A stretch of 64,000 nucleotides of DNA from Ashinkailepas kermadecensis (Eukaryota; Arthropoda; Thecostraca; Neolepadidae), in assembly GCA_034440615.1 (NCBI GenBank), contig JAOTOM010005179.1:1608001-1672000 (forward strand). The letters are read 5' to 3'. A model generated the notes under the pieces. It had not been told where the DNA came from. It saw only the letters and a list, made by a program, of their open reading frames with translations, and made no database searches. This document shows positions 22,165-33,099 of this stretch, piece after piece. A program made the position numbers and the translations under genes. The first letter of the stretch is position 1; each line of letters opens with the position of its first letter.

Positions 22165-22680
22165 ACCAGACAAATGTACCGAAAGCAAATGTACGTATGA
22201 CAGATGTACGTACGCAAATGTATGTAAGCGCAGATGTACGTAAGCGCAAATGTACGTATGGCAATTGTGGGTAAGCGAAGATGGCCATACGTACATATGG
22301 CAGATTACCATACGTACATATGGCAGATTACCATACGTACATATTGCAGATTACCATACGTACATATGGCAGATTACCATACGTACATATGGCAGATTAC
22401 CATACGTACATATTGCAGATTACCATACGTACATAAGGCAGATTACCATACGTACATATTGCCGTTGTATTGCAAATGTACGTATGCGCAAATGTACGTA
22501 TGCGCAAATGTACGTAAGCGCAAAAGTACATAGGCTCAAAAGTACGTAGGCTCAAAAGTACGTATGCGCAAATGTACGTAAGCTCAAAAGTACGTATGCG
22601 CGAATGTACGTCAGTGCAAATGTACGTAAGCGAAAAAGTAGGTATGTGCAAAGGTACGTATGCGTAAATGTACATACATT
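22165..22680. repeat. 16/23-bp minisatellite, left half, AAATGTACGTA orientation
   Basis: Units read GCGCAAATGTACGTAAGC-like with about 16-bp spacing. A nested block at about 22285-22460 has seven copies of a 23-bp unit with GGCAGATTACCATACGTACA. The whole half shows AAATGTACGTA on the plus strand, the opposite of the right half. Confidence 0.93.
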
Positions 22681-23262
22681 GTCTCATACGTACATTTGTT
22701 CTTACACACTTTTGCGTTTGCGTACCATTGCTCTTACATGCTTTTACGTTTACGTACATTTGCGCATACGTGCATTTGCGCTTAGGCACTTTTGCGCTTG
22801 CGTACATTTGCGCTTACGTACATTTGTGCATACGTACTTTTGCGCTTACGTACATTTGCGCCTACGTACATTTGCGCATACGTACTTTTGCGCTTAAGTA
22901 CTTTTGCACATACGTACATTTGCGCTTACGTACTTTTGCACATACGTACCTTTGCGCTTACGCACATTTGCGCTTACGTACATTTGCGCTGACGTACATT
23001 TGCGCTTATTTACATTTGCGCATAACTACTTTTGCGCATAAGTATATTTACGCATACGTACATTTGTCCTTACGTATATTTGTCCTTGCGTACATTTGTC
23101 CTTACGTACATTTGTCCTTACGTACATTTATCCTTACGTACATTTGTCCTTACGTACATTTGTCCTTACGTACATTTATCCTTACGTACATTTGTCCTTA
23201 CGTACATTTGTCCTTACGTACATTTGTCCTTACGTACATTTGTCCTTCGTACATTTGTCCTA
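22681..23262. repeat. 16-bp minisatellite, right half, TACGTACATTTG orientation
   Basis: Units read TTACGTACATTTGCGC, then from about 23050 TTACGTACATTTGTCC, spaced 16-17 bp. This is the reverse complement of the left-half unit. The switch is at about 22665-22695. CGTACATTTGTCC subunits at the distal end are nearly perfect, suggesting the youngest growth is there. Confidence 0.95.
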
Positions 23263-23989
23263 GAATCGTACGAGGGGGTAGACTCGCGGGGCGCATATCT
23301 TACACGCGGTAGTCGACTCGCTGGCACTACCTAGTCGCCGGAAATCATCCTGGCAATCCGTATATCGACATTGCATTCCACTGCTTGGTTTTCAAAAGTT
23401 CCGAGCTGCGCATACAATTGTGAAATGTCCAGAGGCAGCGGAACGTTGGCACGCAAGGGAGCTAAGCCGGAGAGGGGCCTCCTTCCTGGGAGATCATCCC
23501 CAGGGGGAGGGGGGGGGGGGTAGATGGCCGCCTCGCAGTTTCTAGACGCAAAGGAATGCCAAAATACCCATACGTAATATATTTTCAAATGGTAGCCAAT
23601 CCCACGTCAAAAGTGACATTTTACCAATTGGATTCTCAACGTTTACATTTGCCCGCTTAATTCAGATTGATTGATAACTCGATTAATAATTTGACTAAAT
23701 TACACCTGTTTCACTGAGGAACTCAAGTTGATAGGCGTACATCATATGTAGTATGGCATGAATTATTATATCATTGGAGATAGTGTGCACTGTGTGCCAA
23801 GCGATAAATTCAGGATTCTTGTGCAGGTAAAATAATTCTTCAAACGGATGCTATCCAACTGATTTTACAATCGGAGGCTTTCAGCTTGCATAGCTACAGC
23901 ACAGCATGCAATCGGCGTAGTTGTCATTCTTGGTGTCAAACCACTTTTAATTATTTGAAGATGGAGCAGAATTTCGTAACATATTTTGT
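23263..23989. other. unique sequence, no gene recognised
   Basis: Contains a G-rich tract at 23497-23520. No coding region, RNA or element recognised. Confidence 0.5.
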
Positions 23990-24003
23990 ATGTTGGATTA
24001 CAG

Positions 24004-24249
24004 CATGGGAAGCATAAGTAGCACCCCATGGGGCCAGTGGAAAACACCTTCAGGACCAAGTTCTCGAATTTTCTGCACACACGAAGTCGATAGTGTGAAG
24101 TTCAGTGCGACCGGCATTCCGGGAATTTATATTGGGCCAAAGCTGAACCGACTTCAATGCCGTACTTCTGATGACTGTCGGAACAATGACCAACTAATTT
24201 GCACGAACCGGGATTGTTTTCCAGATCAAATGGCATGCATACATGAACG
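24004..24249 (+). other. candidate exon, cysteine-rich module
   Basis: An open frame running from 23990 encodes a cysteine cluster with spacing C-x5-C-x7-C-x4-C-x6-C-x4-C between 24158 and 24253 (start CRTSDDC, end CIHERC). Spacings of this kind occur in secreted EGF-like or EB-type modules of invertebrates, where CxxxxDC followed by C-x4-C is common (recalled, not searched). A TTACAG acceptor-like site lies at 23998-24003 and a donor-like ACG|GTGTGT at 24249/24250, followed by a GT-rich stretch as often found in introns. No partner exon was identified and the acceptor lacks a good pyrimidine tract. Confidence 0.25.
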
Positions 24250-24285
24250 GTGTGTGTATGTATGTGTGCGTGCGTGTATGTGTGT
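24250..24285. repeat. imperfect GT/TATG microsatellite
   Basis: GTGTGTGTATGTATGTGTGC-type simple sequence directly downstream of the candidate donor site. Confidence 0.8.
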
Positions 24286-24741
24286 TGAACCATTGCCTAT
24301 TCATTTGTATCCTACCCGGTTTCGTCTCCTGGTAAAAGGCACGTGCTATATTCAGTGCAGCACATTACATCATTGCGGTAGTGTAGTGATTTTATCTCCT
24401 GTACCAAAATTAATTACTAGAAAAAGGTGAATGCATTCCACCGATCAATGCACTGAGTCACGGTCACCACAGAACAACTAACGAGCAACCGGACGTTGTA
24501 TGATAATTCATGCAGATATGGAGGGAGGCATCGAATTCGCTCGGATGTTATACAACATGTAGGACGAAAATATCAGTTGACATCCAACGCAATAAGGAAT
24601 GCTATTGCATACTTGGCAACTGAGATGACTAGTTCTCGGGTTGACCTGCTGAGTGAAAGCCTTCGAAGCTGCAGCGGAGTGGCTTTTTATCCTAACGTAC
24701 GGTAACGTAATTGTGTCACCCGCAGTACACAAACGTCAATG
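24286..24741. other. unique sequence, no gene recognised
   Basis: Open frames at 24496-24705 and on the opposite strand at the same place show no known domain. Confidence 0.45.
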
Positions 24742-25265
24742 AAGCCGTAGCTGGTTTATTATATATTAAACCATGAGCGATATATTTTTTTTATATCCAA
24801 GCCACTCGTCCACGGCTCGTGGTTGAATGTTCCAGTTACGAATGGTTTAATCATTTTATCCAGTGCCAGCTTTCACGTGAAATGTATGTGTGTTCCAGCT
24901 TAACCGCCAGTGCAGTTGTGGGGGGAAATGAATAGCAAATAAACTGTGTCTAAAGGTCATTGTATTCAAGCATTGTGGAATATAAAGGTCATTTCACCGT
25001 ACGACTAACACTCACCATGCGATCAAGAAGTGCTGTTAAACCGCGGTTTTGTAAAAGCACATGACCAAATATGAACCGTACTTTCTGGCGTGGGATATAT
25101 TAAACCACGAGTGAATGGAACATTTCATCTAAACCACGAGCCGTAGGAGAGTGGTTTATATAAATTGTGCCAATCACATCAGTAATCATTTTATGTCATG
25201 CTAGCTTTCCCGTTAATGCTATTTTTAATCCGGCTCAACCACCAGTGCAGTGGTCTGGAATGAAT
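24742..25265. mobile_element. duplicated fold-back element, non-coding
   Basis: Two diverged direct copies, about 24742-24935 and 25092-25265. Shared pieces in order: ATATATTAAACCA, a CACGAGCCGT-type block, AATCATTTTAT, AGCTTTC and CACCAGTGCAGT. Within and between copies AAACCACGAG occurs in both orientations (for example CTCGTGGTTGAATGTTCC near 24818 against ACCACGAGTGAATGGAAC near 25114), so the sequence can fold back. It is consistent with a MITE or fold-back transposon that inserted twice or was duplicated; no target-site duplications were identified. Confidence 0.5.
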
Positions 25266-25559
25266 GTCAATTGACGCAACTAGGGTGCGCAGCGCATCCT
25301 ACAAGGCACATCCGAATACCTCAATGCATGTGAAGTTTAATGGGGACATGAGAGCTGAGAGCAGTGACCAGCGTTCACTTTTAACACAGGCAGCGTCAAT
25401 GCGGGCCGAGCCTGTTACGCTGAGGCAGATCGGCAATAACGACGATGCAGCTACGCCGGAAACCGGGCCGGCAGCGCGACCTACTGCGTCGGGCAGACGC
25501 AAATGGGCCGGAACGCCGACCGTATACATCTCACGTCATTATTTGACACTGTATCTCTC
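25266..25559. other. unique sequence, no gene recognised
   Basis: A 99-codon plus-strand frame spans it but has no recognisable similarity. Confidence 0.4.
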
Positions 25560-25888
25560 ATAAACACCGACGCGATGACTTTCAAACTTGCAACGCGCCG
25601 TCTCGACGTCGGCCAGCCGCGGCTCCGTCAACACCAGCGAGCTGTCATCCTGCGCCTGTCTCTCAGCACGTCCCCTCTCTCAGCACGGCCGGCGGCGAGA
25701 GCGGCGGTCGTGTGGTGCCGGCCGCGCGCCACCACAGCCGGGGTGGAATTTTTACCGGTTGTACACAAACTCGGTTAATTACCGTGATCCACAATTAACT
25801 GGCGGGGCGCGGCGAGGAATTAATCGTCGCCGAAACGGCGCCGGCGGCATGCTAATTGAATCGGCCCGATGTTGGCGGCGCCGTGGTC
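25560..25888. promoter_or_regulatory. CpG-rich island with TAATTA-type cores
   Basis: CpG-dense sequence (GCGCCGTCTCGACGTCGGCC near 25594) passing into a block at 25770-25865 where AT-rich homeodomain-like words (GTTAATTACC, GGAATTAATCG, ATGCTAATTG) sit in GC-rich surroundings. The pattern resembles a conserved regulatory element, but no cross-species comparison is available. A short gene end is not excluded. Confidence 0.3.
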
Positions 25889-26515
25889 GGACCGGATCCG
25901 GGAGAGACACGGCCGTGGTTGGGATCAGTGAGAGAGATCACGGCCGTGGTCAGGCCGGATCAGTGAGAGACACCGCCGTGGTCAGGCCGGAACAGGAAGA
26001 GACACGGCCGTGGTTGGCCCGAAACAGGGAGAGACACGGCCGTGGTCGGGCCGGATCAGAGAGACACGGCAGTGGTCGGGCCGGAACAGGGAGAGACACG
26101 GCCGTGGTCGGGCCGGATCAGAGAGACACGGCCGTGGTCGGGCCGGATCAGAGAGGAACACGGCTGTGGTCAGGCTGGAACAGGGAGAGACACGGCCGTG
26201 GTCGGGCCGGATCAGAGAGGAACACGGCCGTGGTCAGGCCGGAACAGGGAGAGACACGGCCGTGATTGAACCGGATCAAGGAGAGACACGGCCGTGGTCG
26301 GGCGGATCAGAGAGAGATACGGCCGTGGTGGGGCGGATCAGAGAGAGACACGGCCGTGGTCGGGCCGGATCAGAGAGGAACACGGCCGTGGTCGGACCGG
26401 ATAAGGGAGGAACACGGCCGTGGTCGGACCGGATAAGGGAGGAACACGGCTGTGGTTGGGCCGGATCAGTGAGAGGCACGGCCGTGGTCGGGCCGGATCA
26501 GGGAGAGCTGGTGAA
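25889..26515. repeat. minisatellite, 30-32-bp unit x ~20
   Basis: Units with the core GAGAGACACGGCCGTGGTCG, then GGCCGGATCA or GGCCGGAACAG; CACGGC landmarks step 30-32 bp (26065, 26097, 26127). Length differences come from GAGAGA versus GAGGAA and one or two added bases. CACGGCCGTG in every unit is a perfect 10-bp palindrome. Multiple overlapping frames are repeat by-products. Confidence 0.96.
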
Positions 26516-26849
26516 CCTAAGCATTTCCATATTTCATTCGTGCACTTTGTTCGCGAAGCCGGTTGCGCCGGGCCGCCCGGCCGGCCAGTCGGGCAGGCAG
26601 CTCGGCTCCGGTAACTGTAGCCAATAACTGACCTTTATAAGTGCTGATTTATAAGTGAACTGAGGTCAAATGCCGCATGTATCATATTTATTGTATCATT
26701 ATTCATGTATAAGACATAATTGAATCCCATTTTGGAGCATTCAAGCACAATCGCAGCGATCGATAACAATATCAAGCCATGTAACACAAAACAATCAAAA
26801 TGTTATATCATTGACCTCATTTGACCTGGATGATTTCCTTGATCTTGAA
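26516..26849. other. unique sequence
   Basis: A short GC-rich stretch (26555-26610) and then AT-rich DNA. Nothing recognised. Confidence 0.5.
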
Positions 26850-27250
26850 GCTTTCTGGGCCCGTTGTGTTGAGTTAGGGTCGTGGACGCGAATCTCTTCG
26901 TGGCCTCGAGGGGAATTTTTGATCCTCGGCGCGATTTTCGGGCCCAGGTGCGATTTTCGGGACCAGGCGCGAGGGTTTGCGTTTCCGCAGAATTTGCTTG
27001 GGCTCTCAACGCGAATATTTTGGGGCGCGACGGAAATTGTTGGGGCTCAGTGTAAGTTTTCGGGGCTCCGTCACGAATATTTGGGCCACGACGACAAATT
27101 GGGGTTCCAGCACTGGGGCGTCGCCGCGAGTTTTCGGGGCCCGTTGCATTTATTTGGAGTCCGACCCGAATTTTCGATGGTTCCGACAAGACTTTCTGCC
27201 GCCCCAGCGACATTTTACAAGGCCCCGGTGCAACGTCAAGAATCTTGGCG
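26850..27250. repeat. degenerate ~25-bp GGGGCC repeat, second locus
   Basis: Diverged units such as GCGCGATTTTCGGGCCCAGG, TTTTCGGGGCTCCGTCACG and ATTTTGGGGCGCGACG spaced about 25-30 bp. Same orientation and pattern as 14095-14266. The two plus-strand frames here (182 and 118 codons) overlap out of frame and are not convincing genes. Confidence 0.75.
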
Positions 27251-28282
27251 CGTTTCTTGGAGACCCATCACCTCTCAGGGGGTGTTTGTTCCTTACCCCT
27301 CCCTTGGGTACAATACTGATGCTCCTAAGCTAGCATTTATAAATCCTGACACGTTTTAGGACATCATGCGCGTTTCTAGTGACCTAGATTAGAGGTTGGC
27401 GCCTTACGGGGTCTGGGCGCCAGTCGCCAGTGGTCCCCAGCCGGTAAAGAAAGCTAAATTTCGCGCGCGAAGCGAGATAGATTAGGGGCGCCGACATCTG
27501 TCCCTCCTGCATGACTGGGGGCTGTAGCTTCCTCAGCCTTCCCCTCTGGTTGTGCTACTAGGCCAAAAGATGAAGATAATTTAATTATGTGGTGACTAGA
27601 ACGTGACTGATCCTTGAATAAGTCTTTGAATTTAGTCGGCACATCTCAACAACGTCTCGTGGGGAGTCAGTCTGTGCAGCGATCTTTGACTCATAATATG
27701 GGAAGTCTAAGCTACGTCAATATAGAGAAAACGAAGCACTGGTGTAAGAAGGAAGTGTGTGTATGTGTATGGGAGGGAGAGGGAACGGAAACAGTCATCC
27801 AAGTGATCCTCCGCACTGCGAATGTCAAGGATCAATGTTGATTGCTCAAGCACCCACACCTTCTTGTAGTCCAGCCAGCTTTGTTTCCTGGCTTAATTGT
27901 GAACCCCTTCCCCATATTTAATTCCATATATTACCATGCCTCGCTTCCCAACAACAAGAGGCCTGGCCGGAAGTACTCCAATGAAAAATTGCTGACAATC
28001 AAACAACAAAGTAGCGTGATGGCAGGATGTTTGGTGCGACGCTTGACTGGTGGACAACTAACCACGGTGCGGACTGAGGAAACCTGACAGCAAGACGTTT
28101 TTGCTAGATTAAAGCCCCTTCGACATCAAACTGACGACAGTACATTGAATTCGCATCGATCGGTGCTAGACATGTACAATATATGGAAAACAATTATATG
28201 AATATCTTCCATCGTCAACCATGACACACTGAAACTGACACATGCCTCTGGAATCATGTCTCATATATAGATAGATGCATAT

Positions 28283-28284
<2 letters not shown>
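27251..28284. other. unique sequence, no gene recognised
   Basis: GTGTGTATGTGTATG near 27755 is the only simple-sequence feature. Frames of 75 and 81 codons at 27614-27841 and 27842-28087 are not recognised. Confidence 0.5.

Positions 28285-28350
<66 letters not shown>
28285..28350. repeat. TA microsatellite
   Basis: Uninterrupted TA dinucleotides, about 33 units; prone to slippage and cruciform extrusion. Confidence 0.97.
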
Positions 28351-28351
<1 letters not shown>

Positions 28352-28857
28352 GTATATCATCGATATAGCTCATATATCTCATATCCCACATATCTCTGGA
28401 AAATTAGTTATTTGTTGCTGGATGTTCAATAGCGACAAGAACGCAATTGTAAAACAGCAGGATCCCTTGTGTGTTAATTCAGTCAGGTAAGGTCAGTTAA
28501 GGGAAGGATGGGTCACGCAAATGGGTTAAGGTGAGGTGGGCGGTGAGTGAGTTCAGAAATCAAACGGGTGTTGATTTTTGAAAATTATTGGGGGGTGGGA
28601 GCAAAATGCATGAAGGCAATGGGCAGGTCAAAATGTATTGGGGGCAAACTCCATATCGTCTCATGTTCAAAGTTGGAAGCAGGGGGGGGGGGGGCACGTC
28701 AACATTGACGGGTAGCTTCCTGTCTCAAAGGTATATAAAACAACACCCATGTGTTGTTACGTTACCGAGGCACATTGTTGAGATCACGTGCCATCAGTTA
28801 ATTGTAACTCACCACAGGTAGGATTCGTTTTTGTTTGTCGTGTAGTGCAGCAATGCG
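28351..28857. other. unique sequence, no gene recognised
   Basis: G-rich tracts at 28590 and 28681-28694 suggest transposon debris. Nothing else recognised. Confidence 0.5.
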
Positions 28858-29092
28858 TAGGCAACCGCCATCAAGCAAACTCACGACCGCCACCAAACAA
28901 CCTCACGACCGCCACCAAACAACCTTATGACCGCCACCAAACAACCTCACGACCGCCACCAAATAACCTCATTTATTTGATCATCCGCCACCAAACAACC
29001 TTATGATCGCCACCAAACAACCTCACAACCGCCACCAAACAACCTCACGACCTCCACCAAGCAACCTCACCAACCTCACCAAGCAACCATTT
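28858..29092. repeat. minisatellite, 22-bp unit x ~10
   Basis: Units of ACCGCCACCAAACAACCTCA plus CG, with changes such as CTTATGA for CTCACGA. One unit near 28970-28985 is interrupted by TTTATTTGATCATC. The final units change to CCTCACCAAGCAACC. Confidence 0.95.
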
Positions 29093-29429
29093 CGAAATCA
29101 TATTTTCGCAATGACATGTCTCTAGATGTCGCGAAATTTGCCGATGCATGCAAACTTTGCCAAGCTATTATGCCATTTGTCAATCGGGCACGGCGGTGAT
29201 GGCAGCCCCGGATTCACCAGTGCAGACGGATTTCTGTCTTCCATTCGTCTTGCCAGCGTATTCCATTCAACTTAATTACTACGAACACAGAGATAGCATG
29301 AACTGCATCCCAGGCCCACGAATGTAGTAAATAAAAACAACACTTCACTCACAGTCAATATCATTCAGATTTCGCATGGTCCATAGCTAACACTAACCAA
29401 CAGTCAAACATAATCGAGCATTGACGCGG
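29093..29429. other. unique sequence
   Basis: Nothing recognised. Confidence 0.5.
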
Positions 29430-31008
29430 CACGAGCAGTACTGTCACACGCTGCCGCTCCCTCCCAACAGGGGCGACAGCATATCGACGGCAGCACTGTC
29501 GCACGCTGCCGCTCCCTCCCCACAACAGGGACAGCATAGTGACATCAACATTGTCGCACGCTGCCGCTCCCTCCCAACAGGGGCGACAGCATAGCGACGG
29601 CAGCATGTCGCACGCTGCCGCTCCCTCCCAACAGGGGCGACAGCATAGCGACGGCAGCACTGGCACACGCTGCCGCTCCTCCCAACAGGAGCTACAGCAT
29701 AGCGACGGCAGCACTGTCGCACGCTGCCGCTCCCTCCCAACAGGAGCGACAGCATAGCGACGGCAGCACTGTCGCACGCTGCCGCTCCCTCCCAACAGGA
29801 GCGACAGCATAGCGACGGCAGCACTGTCGCACGCTGCCGCTCCCTCCCAACAGGAGCTACAGCATAGCGACGGCAGCACTGTCGCACGCTGCCGCTCCTC
29901 CCAACAGGAGCGACAGCATAGCGACGGCAGCACTGTCGCACGCTGCCGCTCCTCCCAACAGGAGCGACAGCATAGCGACGGCAGCACTGTCGCACGCTGC
30001 CGCTCCCTCCCAACAGGAGCTACAGCATAGCGACGGCAGCACTGTCGCACGCTGCCGCTCCCTCCCAACAGGAGCTACAGCATAGCGACGGCAGCACTGT
30101 CGCACGCTGCCGCTCCTCCCAACAGGAGCGACAGCATAGCGACGGCAGCACTGTCGCACGCTGCCGCTCCCTCCCAACAGGGGCGACAGCATAGCGACGG
30201 CAGCACTGTCGCACGCTGCCGCTCCTCCCAACAGGGGCGACAGCATAGCGACGGCAGCACTGTCGCACGCTGCCGCTCCCTCCCAACAGGGGCGACAGCA
30301 TAGCGACGGCAGCACTGGCACACGCTGCCGCTCCCTCCCAACAGGGACAGCATAGTGACATCAACATTGTCGCACGCTGCCGCTCCCTCCCCACAACAGG
30401 GACAGCATAGCGACGGCAGCACTGTCACACGCTGCCGCTCCCTCCCAACAGGGGCGACAGCATAGCGACGGCAGCACTGTCGCACGCTGCCGCTCCCTCC
30501 CCACAACAGGGACAGCATAGCGACGGCAGCACTGTCGCACGCTGCCGCTCCCTCCCAACAGGAGCGACAGCATAGCGACGGCAGCACTGTCGCACGCTGC
30601 CGCTCCCTCCCCACAACAGGGACAGCATAGCGACGGCAGCACTGGCACACGCTGCCGCTCCCTCCCAACAGGAGCGACAGCATAGCGACGGCAGCACTGT
30701 AGCACGCTGCCGCTCCCTCCCAACAGGAGCGACAGCATAGCGACGGCAGCACTGTCACACGCTGCCGCTCCCTCCCAACAGGGGCTACAGCATAGCGACG
30801 GCAGCACTGTCGCACGCTGCCGCTCCTCCCAACAGGGGCGACAGCATAGCGACGGCAGCACTGGCACACGCTGCCGCTCCCTCCCAACAGGGACAGCATA
30901 GTGACATCAACATTGTCGCACGCTGCCGCTCCCTCCCCACAACAGGGACAGCATAGTGACATCAACATTGTCGCACGCTGCCGCTCCCTCCCAACAGGAG
31001 TGACAGCG
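29430..31008. repeat. minisatellite, 54/55-bp unit x ~29, several subtypes
   Basis: Unit core GCACGCTGCCGCTCCCTCCC, then AACAGGAGCGACAGCATAGC and GACGGCAGCACTGTC. Subtypes: GGGGCGACAG, GGAGCGACAG and GGAGCTACAG; a 54-bp form with CTCCTCCC; and a divergent CCCCACAACAGGGACAGC form, sometimes ending GTGACATCAACATTG. The divergent form recurs near 29515, 30387, 30498, 30610 and 30930, pointing to amplification of multi-unit blocks. GCTGCCG and CGGCAGC flank most of each unit and can pair. Long minus-strand frames come from the repeat. Confidence 0.97.
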
Positions 31009-31029
31009 AGCTCCGCCGCCCCGTTCCCT

Positions 31030-31385
31030 TTCCACCCGTTTCCGACAAGAGCATGCGGCGCCGGTGCCGGCTCCCACGAGCGCAGCAGGCACTGTCATAG
31101 TTGCCGTGACTAGCACACGGTAATGCAGGTCCGGCTGGCCGTTGCCGTATGAATACTGCAGCGGCTGCGGCCGCAGACGCGCGCCTGCCTGTCAATCACG
31201 TGGTCGCGCCGCCGGGTCAGGTGTCAGTCAGCAGCACCAATCAGCGACGACCGCGGGGGCGGGGTCTGCACGGCATCCTCGATGGAGGCCGCTCCGGCAG
31301 CCGAAGCTGGGCCGCAGCCGCCGCCGGCCTACTCAACTCAAATGTGGGCGGCACTTGGCGTCCATTGAGTCCATGGTAAGCCTGG
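31030..31385 (+). promoter_or_regulatory. CpG island with CCAAT box, GC box and E-box; possible promoter and exon 1
   Basis: A CpG-dense region just after the 55-bp array. On the plus strand: E-box CACGTG at 31197-31202, CCAAT box ACCAATCAGC at 31236-31245, GC box GGGGGCGGGG at 31255-31264, then ATG at 31282 starting a 28-codon frame (including PAAEAGPQPPPAYSTQM) that stops at 31366-31368. A good splice-donor match ATG|GTAAGC lies at 31375/31376. The order of elements is what a TATA-less promoter would show. The short frame could be an upstream ORF, or the ATG at 31373-31375 could be the true start split by the donor. No downstream coding exon was found in the window. Confidence 0.4.
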
Positions 31386-32696
31386 GCGAGCAGGCTGTGG
31401 CCTCCAGGGCCTAACATCCGAGTCGCAGTTATGCCAGAGGCCCTCGTTACTATGAATGCTTTATCCCGACGCAATGCCCTCGTTTTTGCCCTCAGTAGGA
31501 ATCGACGGTCAAAACCGCATGTGTCTCCACACAATAAATGGAATGAGCATTGTTTTTGCTGATTTATCCAACTGATAACAGAGCTTACTCGAGACCATCA
31601 GGCAAAGAAGTTGTAAAAACACGAGTAGCGATATCCAGAGATCAAGTGAAAAATGCCTTCTTACTAATCGATGTACAAGGTACGCACAAGCGCGCTCAAA
31701 GTCATTCTCGTCTAGCTTTTGATGTCATTAAAAACATCCGGTACTTGGCATCAGAGATGTAAATAAGAAACGCATATAAATACCTGCATTGCCACCAATA
31801 ATACCTGTGTAAATGTACTTTCCATACCGAGTTTCACACGATTCAAATGACTGAATGGATTATATATCAATGAAAAGTTGGTAAAAGGTTCCCCTCCAGA
31901 TATTGGTGGAGTAATGCAACTTCAGATATTGATGGAGTAATGCCCACGTTGTTTCAATCAGCGAATAGATGGATCATTTAATGGAAATTAATCGCCATTT
32001 CAAGAAGTTGACATTCGACTAACTGGACCTTCAGTAAAGTGTTGAAGGCTATCCATCGAACCACTCGAAAGAGAGGATGCGCCGATATCATGTAAACATT
32101 TAATGTTGTACGGTGTGCATACAGTGGCATTAAATATAGCCGCTTTGGCTGCCATATAACTCATGTGAACTGCCTTTTCGGGTCATCGTCCCGGAGCCAG
32201 CTAGGAAAGCAGAACGAAAATAGCTCTGATGAGCCTTAGCATTTTCACAATACCCAGCCACTGTCTGTGGAATGCAGCCTGGCTCGACGTCGGTTTCGTA
32301 ATGAGTCGATAATTACACATAATGTCAGACAGGGAAAGGGCTGGGCAGTACTGCTCCGGCTTGGTCATGTCAACCCGAGCATAGCTGCATAAGATAAAAA
32401 TATAAATTGACTTGACTGCGATGTGTGAAGAAATTTGACCATGTAATGAAAAGTATTGTTCAGAAGATTACATACACATTGTAATCGTCGTAAAGTTTCA
32501 ATCACTTAATAAGGCTGAATCTGAATTCGAGATATAATATATATGAAATGATCTATAAAGCGAAAAATATCTTAAGATACTGGTACATTTCAGATCAATC
32601 TGAACTATATGTTGGAAATACTAAGTCCGGTTTCGATTGAACAAGCACCTCGGCAACGTAAGTTGCGTAAGTATGATTTGCAACACTTAACTGTGC
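31386..32696. other. unique sequence, no gene recognised
   Basis: Becomes AT-rich after 31740. A small direct repeat, CAGATATTGRTGGAGTAATG, at about 31897 and 31923. If the island at 31.2 kb is a promoter, this would be its first intron. No exon is recognised. Confidence 0.45.
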
Positions 32697-32980
32697 CACT
32701 GGCGGATCCAGGGAGGGGCCATTCCGGCCATGCCCCCCCGAAACGCTTAAAAGAGGGGCCATAGTGTCTTTTGGTCCCCCGAAACCAACAGAAGTCAACT
32801 AAATTAAAATGCAGTGACCTTTGCCGAGGTTAAAAAATAGCGTCTGGATGAAAGAATCTCCAATTTTAAAGGATTAAAAAAGAAATTGGAAGCCAGCATG
32901 ATAGCATAGTAGATTCTGACACATCGGGTTCTTGCTGCTCGTTCTGCTTACGCAGAGTTGACAAATCGGATCCGCCAGTG
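32697..32980. mobile_element. MITE, ~284 bp, CACTGGCGGATCC terminal inverted repeats
   Basis: Starts CACTGGCGGATCCAGGGAGG at 32697 and ends CGGATCCGCCAGTG at 32967-32980, the inverse of the start. The interior has GGCCATTCCGGCCATGCCCC and no coding region. TTAAC occurs near both ends (32688 and 32982) but not directly at the termini, so the target-site duplication is uncertain. Confidence 0.65.
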
Positions 32981-33099
32981 TTTAACGTACCGAACGTTGA
33001 CGTGGTACAAGACGTTGAACGTGAACGTGAACGTTTTGATAAACAAGACAAAATCGGGAACATGGAAATGGTGGAGGTAGGCTGGGGCCACGGAAATTA

